From Microbulbifer harenosus (GTDB lineage: Bacteria; Pseudomonadota; Gammaproteobacteria; Pseudomonadales; Cellvibrionaceae): DNA of 64,000 nt. Under the pieces are notes generated by a model, which made no database searches, was not told where the DNA came from, and saw only the letters and a list, made by a program, of their open reading frames with translations. This document shows positions 9,401 to 16,485 of the stretch, piece by piece (position 1 is the stretch's first letter; every line of letters starts with the position of its first letter). The stretch lies in the NCBI RefSeq assembly GCF_005771435.1, contig NZ_VANI01000023.1:1-64000 (forward strand), written 5' to 3'. The translations under genes were made by a program, and so were the position numbers.

Positions 9401-11325
9401 TTCGCTTCGGAAGAAACACTAATCCAGCTTCCGCTGTCTTTTTTCTGCTCCAACTCATAAGTATCCGCGCCGGTTGCGCTTCCCCACGTTACAGCAAACG
9501 AGCCATCATTATCACTGGGCTGCAGCCCCGTGAAGCCGCCAGGAATAGCGGGAGTAGCTGCCACAATACTATTCCCTGACGTTTTATAGGTGCCACATGA
9601 AGTATATGTCGATACTACGTTACAGGCTCGCACTCGGAATTTGTAAGTGCCATCTACTAATCCGGTTACAGGCGCTGAAGTATCGGCACCGTCAAAAATT
9701 TTTCCCCAGGGCCCTCCGTCTTTCTGTTGTTCCAGTTCATATTTATCAATTGTCCCAGTAGGGACTGCCCATGAAATAACAAAGGCGCCGTCCACATCAG
9801 TTCCGGGGAGTCCGCTGATGGTTCCAGGCGCCCCAGGGGCGATAGCGACAATGGCGCTGCCGGAGGTTCTATACCCGCTATACGCTGTGTACGTTGACTC
9901 GGTGTTATAGGCCCGCACCCGGAAAATATACACGCCATCTGTCAGGCCCGAGACGGTGTTTGACGTTTCTGTACCGGTATAAACGTTGCTCCAACTACCG
10001 CCGTCTTTCCGTTGTTCCAGTTTATATCCATCCAGCGTGCCGGTGGCCGCACCCCAAGATATGGTAAAGGAACCATTTTTATTCGTAGCAGTGACTCCTG
10101 AGATAGAAACCGGGGCTCCAGGAGATATAGCGACAATCGCATTCCCCGAAGTTCTATAACCGCTACAGGACGTATAGGTGGATACGGTATTGCACGCCCG
10201 AACACGATAAGCATAGGCTCCATCACTTAGGCCTGAAATGGCTTTGGAGATTGAGGTTCCACTGTATACCGAAGTCCAGTTTCCGCCATTTTTCTTTTGG
10301 TAGAGTTCGTACTTGTCAACGGAACCGGTTGACGCACCCCAAGACACGGTAAAACCACCACTAGCACTCGTACCAGGAACACCGGAAATTGAAGGTGGAA
10401 GACCGGGTGGAATCGCCACGATTGCACTTCCGGAAGTTCTGAAACCACTACAAGCGGTGTAAGTCGACACCGTCTTACATGCCCTTACGCGATATGCATA
10501 AGTCCCGTCCGTCAATCCTGAGACCGCTTTGGAAGTCCCTGTTCCGCTATAGATATTCCCCCAGGATCCACCATTTTTCTGCTGATAGAGTTCGTATTTG
10601 GTGACACTTCCGGAAGACGAAGCCCAGGATACGGTAAATCCTCCACTGGTATTTGTAGTGGGAACTCCAGAGACGCTTGCAGGTACGCCGGGCGCGTTAG
10701 CTACTATTGTGGCCTTAGCTGCGCTATACGCACTACAACCCACATTATTACAGGCGCGGATACGATAGTTGTAGACATTATCTGCTTTTCCGCTAAATGA
10801 CTTGCTTAATGCGAGGCCGCTGTAAACCTGGCTCCAGCTACCAGAACCAATTTTTTCCTCCAATCTGTATGACGTCGCCGGATCGCCAGTGGTAGGTGCA
10901 GTCCATGATAAAGAATAGGCACCATTTGGATCGTTTGCAGGCACTGTGAATCCCGGAGTACCAGGGGGCTTGGGCAGCCTGACCGTTATAACCCCCGAAC
11001 TTGACGTACCGCGGTTGTACGAATAGCCATACAGATATGTCCACTCTGCTTTGTAATAGTAGCTGCCGTCAGATTTCCCCGTTATCTGGTGAAGCCCCCA
11101 ACCGTTGCTATCACTGATCAATGCACAACCGCCGCCGCTCACACATTCATATAGCTTAAGGTTGTGAGGGTATTCATTCATCTGCCGGGTCATTGTCCCG
11201 GTGACGGTATAATTCCCATCTGTATCGCTTGCGGGCACAGATATCTGATAATTGAACGAGAAGGCGGAAGGCGAGATACAAAGAAGCAAAAAGCTGATGA
11301 GCGTAGCCAGCAAACGAAGATGCAT
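397..11325 (-). CDS. giant secreted FnIII/SpvB/VCBS/RHS-repeat polymorphic toxin
   Basis: A 3642-residue protein starting with a signal peptide (MHLRLLATLISFLLLCISPSAFS) behind an AAGGA ribosome site at 11331-11336. Visible order: about 14 fibronectin-III-like modules of about 95 residues (roughly 110-1440), each ending in an ACN..CS-type strand; an SpvB/TcaC-like segment (about 1450-1560, AGQFRVNEAGAATYAIP); about seven DxNxDGxxD VCBS/FG-GAP motifs (about 1770-2130); RHS/YD repeats (about 2300-3250); the RHS core end (RIYDPRLGRFMQADPF then RYSYVRNNPLAYTDSSGY, about 3250-3293); and a 350-residue variable tip. The tip begins with an Ala/Gly-rich hydrophobic stretch and ends in a domain with HYHPNDHGFSGED, close to the HxH..SxxD pattern of JAB/JAMM metalloproteases and of DUF4329-type RHS tips. 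RHS shells normally encapsulate a C-terminal toxin. It is coupled to a downstream lipoprotein gene. The exact tip activity is unknown. Confidence 0.9.
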   Translation of the reverse strand: MHLRLLATLISFLLLCISPSAFSFNYQISVPASDTDGNYTVTGTMTRQMNEYPHNLKLYECVSGGGCALISDSNGWGLHQITGKSDGSYYYKAEWTYLYGYSYNRGTSSSGVITVRLPKPPGTPGFTVPANDPNGAYSLSWTAPTTGDPATSYRLEEKIGSGSWSQVYSGLALSKSFSGKADNVYNYRIRACNNVGCSAYSAAKATIVANAPGVPASVSGVPTTNTSGGFTVSWASSSGSVTKYELYQQKNGGSWGNIYSGTGTSKAVSGLTDGTYAYRVRACKTVSTYTACSGFRTSGSAIVAIPPGLPPSISGVPGTSASGGFTVSWGASTGSVDKYELYQKKNGGNWTSVYSGTSISKAISGLSDGAYAYRVRACNTVSTYTSCSGYRTSGNAIVAISPGAPVSISGVTATNKNGSFTISWGAATGTLDGYKLEQRKDGGSWSNVYTGTETSNTVSGLTDGVYIFRVRAYNTESTYTAYSGYRTSGSAIVAIAPGAPGTISGLPGTDVDGAFVISWAVPTGTIDKYELEQQKDGGPWGKIFDGADTSAPVTGLVDGTYKFRVRACNVVSTYTSCGTYKTSGNSIVAATPAIPGGFTGLQPSDNDGSFAVTWGSATGADTYELEQKKDSGSWISVSSEANATTSVSSLSEGNYSFRVRACNIVSTFKNCSSFRTSNPIRVIYPPSVPASISAPVQAGRFTVSWPASTGTVTKYTLQQKVDTGAWVTKQNTNTLSYTASGIAGGKNYTYRVRACNDYYCSAYKTGSQTYAPYPAPVISLYVSGVNLGADGKYPIGWGGTYTVAWAISGQLSNFTLQESVDGTTWQVIATGGSNMNFSKPANYGPGKKDYRYRMQACNVDGCSTWKLITAAVAPYPIPSGPGNITTSVGPTTNGSFTLAWGASSGPIVTHYTLQSRPLNGTWGSEINVGKNLQYPVSGKSSGDTFQYRVKACNTDRACSSYSNIFNVYIPYPAPSVPTGLKVNAPPTSAGNFIVSWGASTGRVGTYRLERRYAGGGWTQVQSSGSLSYSASGAPSGSHDYRVRSCNADACSAYSGVLKVYVPYAAPSVPESLEVAVAPNTQGELSLSWQASTGKVDNYILEQRYNGTGNWTRVQSGASTIAAITGALPGNNNYRVKACNIDACSAYTPLLTVYVPYPAPSVPTGMRTVGSITSSGDFTLDWADSTGTVGYYIVEHRASGGTWLHVSSPATSETAISAAPWDSNHYRVKACNNDNCSSYSAVLSVYVPYPPPGIPGGLHITSAPTVSGNFAFTWNSSSGKVDYYVVEHRYGASGAWEKVREGAATSISVTGIASGGSQYRVKACNSDACSAYSAALNIYVPFPAPSVPGNLGVIQGPSQFGELTLGWGKSTGKVGNYRVEERKDSGSWHQIYSGLSTQFEHVADSSGDYEFRVRACNSDDCSAFSSSLSLAIEIIEPPETPPGPAPVVVPSLSSVIASDQIGVTAGQFRVNEAGAATYAIPVVVPAGTAGVTSEVSFNYVSSAANGIMGQGWSIGGLSAIVRCRQTMAQDGVAKPIRWTNGDRFCLDGQRLIVEDGYAYGAVGARYRTEIDSYLTVTAVGGAPGQPNYFKVVKKDGSESIYGYTADSKYKTSDNNYTYRWSRSSFSDSVGNEITYEYQKDSNDQRIAAIRYAYGTGSAAQANIIFSYEGRDDPRHFYVAGYKFSMTKRLSFVEVTDNGGLETVRTYSFRYMPTSGDLHKISRLEGVQECGRNNVCLKETTFSWTETAMRRASSTTGSINLSPKSDRGVFDYQPADINGDGYIDLVWLEWDQDGSDTDHQLKYAVSDGSKLSLGYFTNGTQEITYREDVTEKVKLKVLDYNADGRQDVLVFSDRQNEWRVHLSVPRNDGSWKISAASISSGITNSNAIFMDANSDGLPDALAIGRVRLMEVDASKPISSNQRYRWSSTSTPFTSAYPIRYELLDGGAPDFNGDGVMDVWGVSTYRPPEECVSAGQVAKVCTTYYSYHAMVKSGSEYVAHGEAFYSASTTTKSDTASFPDKDLDFPIKDILVVDLNGDGLSDYLAKRSNTQWFYAFNTGAGFSDPVNLSISTKKTLQAFDYNLDGYPDIVWHDEVAGRLYLAEWDISENKFSAPEVLSSGSSQRNYLYLDMTGDGIADQAIIYNDSFTFFPMVPAIAGAEVHPSSAIVEIDNGLGSETQISYGSMVDSGHYAGLNIQANSYTGPCLGAYGVPIAGGCTTSYTTVDTAGFYTALNGNWSGSHSLGKDGNQDGVPDPVFGFMAPLYLVTAVEGTAPAAHASVPGQVNAGAKSRISYYYGGAKLQAMGRGYLGFEKLLTVDEQTGIQTSTFYRQDFPFIGHPIRTDVRTEQGNLLSRSENTWKLINWNGGNPTGPFQVYLAESRESNYELKGNGSVAGSLLKTVKTANTYDGYGNPTRIVVTTEGNGQTFTQETVNDYGDSEWHKQFGRLARVEVTSTRPGSTSTRTSSFKYISGGSLHGLLEEEIVEPDSATLRLTTIYGYDAHGNKDTVTRRGADGEGRTEKFYYDPYGRYLERSENALGQTSSTIVLRDAFGQPTRVEDINGVVSIMAYGNLGRKYFEATEAGASAVTRFISCDAGCPTSALYAVQTSSNAGAVSKVYKDALARDVRTASIGFDGRWILQDVEYDSLSRVKRQSEPYYEGEAIYWTTFYYDILGRVVRVDVPNAVSDAEVEYSGFETITKNVKGQVKTDRKNALGELVEVVDNLGGKITYKYDAQGNLTKLNSLGSPSDPHNITTTLEYDLLGRKTRMDDPDKGVWSYQYNAFGELTSQTDAKQQVSTMAYDLLGRMTSRVDRRGNGTIEVETQWFFDTAPNGLGRLDRVEDKVSGYIQTYTYDHYGRLSATGTSLGADGVHGNHYAKVTYDQFGRVFQNFDAAGDGTFRDSGTRNIYNEYGFLTQVVDAIKEDGSYRATHYTVEEMDARGNVTRFVQGNGITTTKYYDPATGRLEGQIAGLVPGIGQVQELSYAWDELGNLTNRTDRSGSKNISESFDYDGLNRLISSQVAGQPALTVSYNSLGNIETKSDVGSYTYGPDTGSGAGPHAVISTSDGNSYSYDANGNMESDDSRDITYSTFDKPLEIAKGGHTTRFEYGPDRSRYLREDTTKGGNTVKTLYLGNVEKVFYADRTEFKRYIQGVAIVTDTFGSDGLFQSREQRYLHRDHLGSLDVITDELGKVENQFSFDPWGQRRNAINWKKVSPAELVGPTYSGLFSFATTRGYTDHEMLDEVGLIHMNGRIYDPRLGRFMQADPFVQAADDTQMLNRYSYVRNNPLAYTDSSGYKIDFWSAVKIIAAVVVTIVCEACGPEAFAWAMAATQGTIAGLQTAEAGGSFGDIAQAALTSAAVAYAGTYFGVTDGFSSGEVMGFAFISGVASVMQGGKFGHGFATAGIGTLAGGSLAPQTGATLGNVLRGVASIALAGTMSKLTGGKFANGAATAAMSYVMSSVGSSGDEIVTTGDSSGKSNGIIAKPVFFDENGDPLSVHMSLDEALQAGETAAQNARTAAGTDHEYGVATILGHVNSDGVQTYYNSSPVTSYTNQSITWNTTGLKGLVALNHYHPNDHGFSGEDRRTYRFYRGNREHFRGVFMFDGRGNHMYGPRSPGFFGSRTHSCGGASATTWSCPVMGEGWKR

Positions 11326-11742
11326 AGGTAGTCCTTACCAAAACCAGCAGTTATTTATAGCGGCGAACCCATAAACACATAAACTGCGTATCCATTTCCA
11401 ATGGTTATACCGGATGGCAGCAATATTGCCCTCCACCCAGGCGCAGGCGTAGAACAAAATTTCCTTTTGTCACTTATGTCTCTTTGAAGAGGGCAGAATA
11501 AAGAAACGTATATTTCTTACTCAAAAAGAGAATCCAACCGGATACTCATGAAAGACATCGGTGTTCCGTTTTCCCAGGCGACACTTTGCTCACGCAAATG
11601 GCATAGGACATGCCCGGGCGAAGCCGGGGCTGGGAAATCCATACAGCATCAGATAGCTGCAGCAACAAACTGCGCAAGTAATTCTGGGAGGTGTCACTTG
11701 ATCAGACATGGCTCCCGGTCGATATATGCTCTTGAGAACCCT
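11326..11742. other. intergenic region upstream of the RHS gene
   Basis: A 417-bp gap between the RHS start and the stop of halogenase 1, both on the minus strand. It should carry the RHS promoter; on the minus strand a TATAAA-like box lies about 30 nt before the ribosome site (near 11350-11360), but I cannot fix a -35 element. The part near 11600-11640 has a GC-rich imperfect hairpin without a T-run. The plus-strand open frame that crosses this gap runs into the halogenase and looks non-coding. Confidence 0.4.
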
Positions 11743-13251
11743 TCAGAACTTCAATGCCGCGAGCTGCTCCTTGTGCGGCCTGAAATTCAGCGCACAGCGA
11801 CGGATAAACTCTCCGATTTCCTCCATCCTGTATTTGTGCGCGAGCTCATTACCCGGACGCAGCTGTTCCGGTGCAGGGTAGAGCCCCTTGCCGGTCAGAA
11901 GGCAGTTCCAGGATACGTTGGGGAAATAGACATCCAGCTTCTGATCCAGCAGCTCGTCGGTGATATTCTTGCCGCTCATCCAGGCCATCAGGATCGACCG
12001 CAAGGATGGCGAGATTTTTTCGTTGCTACCATTCGCAATCCAGTAGTCTGTGTCGGTGCGTGAAGTGATGCGGTAGTGGCAGACAATATAGTCGCGTACC
12101 GCATCAAAACGGGCACTGATTCGATTGTTAAACTCGCTGCGGAATTTGTCGGTGTGGCTACCGTTATTGTAGGCCTCGATAAAGCGCGTTACGGTCTCCT
12201 GCACCATATCCAATGCCGTCGCCTCGAGAGGCTCAATGAAGCCCTGCGACAGCCCCACTGCCAGGCAGTTCTTAGCCCAATGTTGCTCCACGCGCCCGAC
12301 CTTGAACTTCAGCCGGCGCGCTTCGACGTCGCTGTCTAGCAGCCCCAGATGCGCGCGGAATTCGGTTTCCGCCTTGTCATCGTCGACGAATCTGGAACTG
12401 TACACATAGCCATTGCCGTTGCGGTTGGTCAGTGGAATTTTCCACGCCCAGCCGTATTTAAGCGCCGTGGAAATGGTGTGCGGCCCGAAGTCGACATCCT
12501 GCTCCGTCGGGAACACTACCGCAGAGTCATTGAACAGGCTTTCAGCGCAACTCTGGAACGGTACATTGAGCGCTTGCTGAATCAGCTGTCCGCGGAAGCC
12601 GGAACAGTCTACGTACAAATCGGCTTTTAGTGTCTCACCCTCCGCGGTTTTCAGGCAGTCGATATTGCCCTGCTGATCCAGCAGTGCATCTGTCACCTTG
12701 GCAGTCTTGTATTTCACGCCTTTCCTCGCCGCAACGCGCGCAAGAAATTTGCCCAGCAGACCGGAATCAAAGTGATATCCGTAAGCGATTTCAAACGGAA
12801 AGTTCTCTGGTGCAACCGGTGCCAGCTTCTGCCTGATCAGTTCGGTGGCGAGGAAGAAATGATCCGGATGTCCTTCCAGATCGATACCTTTACGGCGCAG
12901 GAAACTATTGTGAAAAAATGCGGGCGCCGTGAACTGATCCGGTTGCGCCAGAAAAGGATGGACGTACTGTGTGAAGCCCGGCTTGGTCGACCAGTCCCTG
13001 AAAGTAATGCCGACTTTATAGGTGGCGTTACACTCCGGCATCCACTCGGACTCTTCTACACCGATTACATCCATAAAGCCTTTCAGTGGCGGCGTGGAAC
13101 CCTCACCGACACCGATAATGCCAATATCTGGCGATTCCACCAGAGTGATATCGAAGCCTTTGTCTTGCCAGTGGGTAGCCATCAGGTTGGCAGCGATCCA
13201 ACCGGCGGTGCCGCCACCGAGGATGATGATGCGCTTTTTATCTGTATTCAT
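11743..13251 (-). CDS. flavin-dependent tryptophan halogenase family protein (copy 1)
   Basis: A 502-residue member of the tryptophan halogenase family (FADH2-dependent chlorination/bromination or related chemistry). It has the N-terminal FAD-binding GGGTAGW motif (residues 12-18), the conserved active-site lysine in ATYKVG (Lys79, equivalent to PrnA Lys79), the halogenase signature GWAWKIP, and the glutamate-bearing GFIEPLEAT segment. Its substrate is not known. Family members next to TonB receptors in Xanthomonas/Caulobacter-type carbohydrate loci are common but mostly uncharacterised, and free tryptophan is not necessarily the substrate. It lies 150 nt downstream of TonB receptor 1 on the same strand, with a rho-independent terminator between them, so expression may depend on read-through or on a separate promoter. 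The ribosome site before the ATG is weak (AAAGAC). Confidence 0.9.
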   Translation of the reverse strand: MNTDKKRIIILGGGTAGWIAANLMATHWQDKGFDITLVESPDIGIIGVGEGSTPPLKGFMDVIGVEESEWMPECNATYKVGITFRDWSTKPGFTQYVHPFLAQPDQFTAPAFFHNSFLRRKGIDLEGHPDHFFLATELIRQKLAPVAPENFPFEIAYGYHFDSGLLGKFLARVAARKGVKYKTAKVTDALLDQQGNIDCLKTAEGETLKADLYVDCSGFRGQLIQQALNVPFQSCAESLFNDSAVVFPTEQDVDFGPHTISTALKYGWAWKIPLTNRNGNGYVYSSRFVDDDKAETEFRAHLGLLDSDVEARRLKFKVGRVEQHWAKNCLAVGLSQGFIEPLEATALDMVQETVTRFIEAYNNGSHTDKFRSEFNNRISARFDAVRDYIVCHYRITSRTDTDYWIANGSNEKISPSLRSILMAWMSGKNITDELLDQKLDVYFPNVSWNCLLTGKGLYPAPEQLRPGNELAHKYRMEEIGEFIRRCALNFRPHKEQLAALKF

Positions 13252-13310
13252 AGAGTCTTTTCAAATCAGCGAGTCCGCCACTGGAGCAGAGAAAATATCG
13301 AGTGACCCAC

Positions 13311-13350
13311 AACAAAAAACCGCCCGGCAAGCCAGGCTCGACGGGCGGTT
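13311..13350 (-). terminator. rho-independent terminator after TonB receptor 1
   Basis: On the minus strand, CCGCCCG and CGGGCGG (13342-13348 pairing with 13320-13326) form a stem around a 15-nt loop, followed by a run of six T (13319-13314). A second perfect hairpin, CCCCGG-AATAT-CCGGGG, sits at 13360-13376 between it and the receptor stop codon. Placed between the receptor and halogenase 1, it would limit transcription of the latter. Confidence 0.85.
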
Positions 13351-13403
13351 CCCTGTGAGCCCCGGAATATCCGGGGAATCACTGATGCGCTAATTGTTTG
13401 GTA

Positions 13404-16268
13404 TTAGTACTTATAGTTTATGCCCAGGTAGTACTGGCGACCGAACTCGGAGTACTCACCGAGAATGCCCTCTTCACCGTAGGACACAACGTTCGCCTCG
13501 TCGGTCAGGTTATTGGCAGAGAAGACCACGTCGATACCGTTTTCAAAGGCGTAAGACACCTGCGCATCAACGGTAGTGTACTCCTGAGCCATCACCGGGG
13601 TAGAGCTGCCCGGGATTGGCATATTCAGGATAAACTCGTCGCGGTAGCGAACGTTCACGTGGCTGCTGAAGTTGCCGATGTCCCAGAAAGCGGTGGTGCT
13701 CCAGACGTTTTCGGAAAGACCCGGCAGCGGCAGGTTTTCGCCGTAGAAATTACCACCACTAACCTCCGTCTCACTCTCGGTATAGGAGTAGCTTGCGGTC
13801 AGACCCAGGCCAGAAAAAGCACCCGGCAACTGATCGAAGGTCTTGGTACCGGCGAGCTCAATACCGCGAATGTAACCACCCTTGTCGTTGTTGACGAAGG
13901 TTTCAAACGCGCCGGCGCGGCGACCTTCGGGAACCTCGATGTTCAGCTGCTCAAACAGAGCATCCCGCTCTTCCTGGGTATCCAGAAGAATGAACTGCCT
14001 CTCGACCAGGCTTTCGATGTCTTTCCAGAACAGTGCCGCAGTGACTGCGCCGCCGTCTTCAAAGTAGTGCTCGTACGCCAGATCGATCTGGTTGGCACGG
14101 AAGGGGTCCAGATACGGGGAGCCCTTGGTCCACACATTGTAGTCGTCCTCACCCCATGAGCCGGCACCGCCTTTCAGCTGACCAGCCGGTGGGCGCCCCA
14201 TCACTTTGGCTGCGGCAAAGCGCACAATGTCTTGCTCGCTCAACTCGAAGCTCAAGTTGAGTGACGGCAGCGTATCGGAGAACTCAGGCCCGTATTTGAC
14301 GAAGTCGTAGCTATCACTCGGCACACCCACGTCGTCGATGATGTTTTGCCCCTTGCCGGAGCCAACATTCTGCAGGCCGCTGGCCTTGATGTCGGTCTCG
14401 ACATAGCGCACACCGAAATTGCCCGTCACCGGAATCCCAGCGAGTTCGGTATCCAGGTTGGCCATCAGGTAATAAGCGTTGACTTTTTCTTCTGCCAGGC
14501 CGGACTCAACAAAAGTCCAATCCTTACTGAACACCTGCTTACCTTCGTAGTTGCCGGCACCGAAAATGCTGGTGGCCAGGCCATCGAAATCGTTGACCAC
14601 CAGGTGGTCGGGTGCACCGGTAACAGACCCTACGGTTACGAAGCCGTCCAGTTCCTGCGGCATACAGTCAACGTATGTTGCGTCGCCCGGCTGGCCGGTC
14701 AGATTGTCCTCACAGTAGCCGTTGAACTGACCATCGCGGCTGCCATACAGGAATGCACCGCGGCGGGAATCAAACGCGCGCTCGGAAACACGCAGGCCAG
14801 CTTCGATAGAGGCAATGGCCTTCCACTCCAGGTCGAACTTGTAATCCACCTTGTAGCTGTCCACCTCATCGGTGTACAGATGCGGATACTCCTCGTAGCG
14901 CGACAGGCGCATGGTGTTAAGATCGGTGAAGTCTACGCCCGCGAATTCTGCGGACGGCATGCCTACGCCGCTGGAGGTGTAAGTCATGGACTGAGGAACT
15001 TCCGCCCAGGTGCTGCCATCGGCACTGATGTCATAGGCATGCATCGACACCACACGGTCCTTGCGGGTTTTGGTACCTTCGCTGCGGGCAATATCAAACA
15101 CCACGGTGTTGCGGTCGCTGATATTCCACTCCAGGTTAAAACCGATGCTGTCGCTGTCCGCCTGAGTGGACTGATCTTCACTGCGCGCCTCGAACCAGGG
15201 GGCGGCCTTGGCGCCAGTGGCAGGGTCGACCGGAGAAACAGTGGCGCCGGTCACGATGCCGTTGGACACCACTGCATCAGTGATACTCAGATTGCCGGCG
15301 TTGGCATCCCTGAAACCGCTCGCGGTAATACCGTGGCGCAGGTCTGTGCGCTCGAACTCGGATTTAAAGTAATCCAGCTGCGCCTTGATGCTGTCGGTAG
15401 GTTGAAACACGATGCTGGCCAGGTAGCCGTCGCGGGTATCGGAACCGTTACCGGCCACCCACTGGAAGGCGCGGGCGCGGGCATCGGCATTGCCGTCGCC
15501 ATCGTAGTCGACCGTACGATCATAGCCGACGTGTTCCGCATCGTCGGCACCCGCACGGCTCATGGTAAAGCTGTTCGGCTGATCCAGGTGGGAATAGCCG
15601 AGGGAAACGCCCAGCTTGTTGTCCATAAACTTGCCCATGTAGGACAGGCTTACGCGATTGCCAAACTCATCGGCACCAACTTCTTCAGCGGCGTCATTGT
15701 ACGAGCTGCGAACGTTGGCAGTGAAATTGTGCTGATTGGGTGCATCGAGCGGGTTGGCGGTCTTCAGCTCGACCGTACCGGCTACGCCGCCTTCAATCAG
15801 GGAGGCCTTCGGAGACTTGTACACCGCCGCCTGGCTGATCAGTTCAGCCGGGTATTGATCGAAGGAGATCCAGCGAGTGCTTTCGGTATAACCGGCGGTG
15901 GACGCCTGCTCACGACCATTCAGGGTGGTCGCCAGGAAGTCGCCATTCATACCGCGGATGTTCAACTGCGAGGACTGGCCATTGGAGCGCACGGTGGTCA
16001 CACCAGGCAGGCGGCCCAGGGCGTCGGCAATGGACTGGTCGGGCAGCGAACCCAGCGCACCAGCATCGACCACATCGGCCACTACGTCGGAGTTACGCTT
16101 GGCCTCAAGAGAGTCAAGCACACTGGTGCGAATACCGGTTACCGTAATCTCTTCAAGTGCCGTGCTCTCTCCACCCTCTTCTGCATATACGCCGAAAGAT
16201 GCGGTCACAGCAGCCGCGATGGCAGCGGAAAGCAACGCCGGCCGGAAACCTTTGTTTGTCAGACTCAT
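13404..16268 (-). CDS. TonB-dependent outer-membrane receptor 1 (Xanthomonas/Caulobacter carbohydrate type)
   Basis: A 954-residue outer-membrane receptor. The start at 16268 (second of two tandem ATGs) follows AGGGAGAAG at good spacing and gives a clear signal peptide (MSLTNKGFRPALLSAAIAAA...VYA). The plug domain follows with a TonB-box-like EEITVTG, then SLPDQSIADALGRLPGVTTVR and RGMNGDFLATTLNGRE (about residues 40-170), and a long beta-barrel ending in an aromatic strand (QYYLGINYKY). This subtype (TIGR01782-like) imports oligosaccharides and other plant or algal compounds. Downstream is halogenase 1 behind a terminator; upstream on the same strand is glucokinase. Together with the GH3/GH16 genes the likely ligand is a glucan fragment, but the sequence does not fix the substrate. 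Confidence 0.92.
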   Translation of the reverse strand: MSLTNKGFRPALLSAAIAAAVTASFGVYAEEGGESTALEEITVTGIRTSVLDSLEAKRNSDVVADVVDAGALGSLPDQSIADALGRLPGVTTVRSNGQSSQLNIRGMNGDFLATTLNGREQASTAGYTESTRWISFDQYPAELISQAAVYKSPKASLIEGGVAGTVELKTANPLDAPNQHNFTANVRSSYNDAAEEVGADEFGNRVSLSYMGKFMDNKLGVSLGYSHLDQPNSFTMSRAGADDAEHVGYDRTVDYDGDGNADARARAFQWVAGNGSDTRDGYLASIVFQPTDSIKAQLDYFKSEFERTDLRHGITASGFRDANAGNLSITDAVVSNGIVTGATVSPVDPATGAKAAPWFEARSEDQSTQADSDSIGFNLEWNISDRNTVVFDIARSEGTKTRKDRVVSMHAYDISADGSTWAEVPQSMTYTSSGVGMPSAEFAGVDFTDLNTMRLSRYEEYPHLYTDEVDSYKVDYKFDLEWKAIASIEAGLRVSERAFDSRRGAFLYGSRDGQFNGYCEDNLTGQPGDATYVDCMPQELDGFVTVGSVTGAPDHLVVNDFDGLATSIFGAGNYEGKQVFSKDWTFVESGLAEEKVNAYYLMANLDTELAGIPVTGNFGVRYVETDIKASGLQNVGSGKGQNIIDDVGVPSDSYDFVKYGPEFSDTLPSLNLSFELSEQDIVRFAAAKVMGRPPAGQLKGGAGSWGEDDYNVWTKGSPYLDPFRANQIDLAYEHYFEDGGAVTAALFWKDIESLVERQFILLDTQEERDALFEQLNIEVPEGRRAGAFETFVNNDKGGYIRGIELAGTKTFDQLPGAFSGLGLTASYSYTESETEVSGGNFYGENLPLPGLSENVWSTTAFWDIGNFSSHVNVRYRDEFILNMPIPGSSTPVMAQEYTTVDAQVSYAFENGIDVVFSANNLTDEANVVSYGEEGILGEYSEFGRQYYLGINYKY

Positions 16269-16334
16269 CATCTTCTCCCTTGGACTTATCGTTATGGTGA
16301 GTAACGCCATCCTAGGCTTACCCGAAGTCCGTAT

Positions 16335-16357
16335 CCTCCCCCCCCGAGGGGGGGAGG
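16335..16357. repeat. perfect G/C-only hairpin in the leader of TonB receptor 1
   Basis: CCTCCCCCCC, a 3-nt CGA loop, then GGGGGGGAGG form a perfect 10-bp stem in the 217-bp gap between the glucokinase stop and the receptor start. It is very stable and has no adjacent T-run, so it could be a structured 5' leader, a roadblock or processing site between glk and the receptor, or simply a homopolymer-rich patch. I see no operator copy in this gap. Confidence 0.6.
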
Positions 16358-16485
16358 AGGGGGAGAAACCGGGGTCGGCGGAGGATGGGGCCGGTCCCGG
16401 GTCACCATGGGAGGGGATTATACGCAGCGAACAAAAAATGTTCAGCCCCAAGGAGAAGTTCGCCAATCGCGGCGGAACCCTGTGT

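Noticed and set aside
7000..10990. Direct repeats of about 290 bp, considered as a CRISPR or satellite array
   Set aside because: They are diverged FnIII modules read in frame within the RHS protein; no constant repeat or spacer structure.
14346..16304. Long plus-strand open frame (652 codons) opposite TonB receptor 1
   Set aside because: It is antisense to a receptor with clear motifs, has no recognisable domain, and long antisense frames are expected at this GC content.
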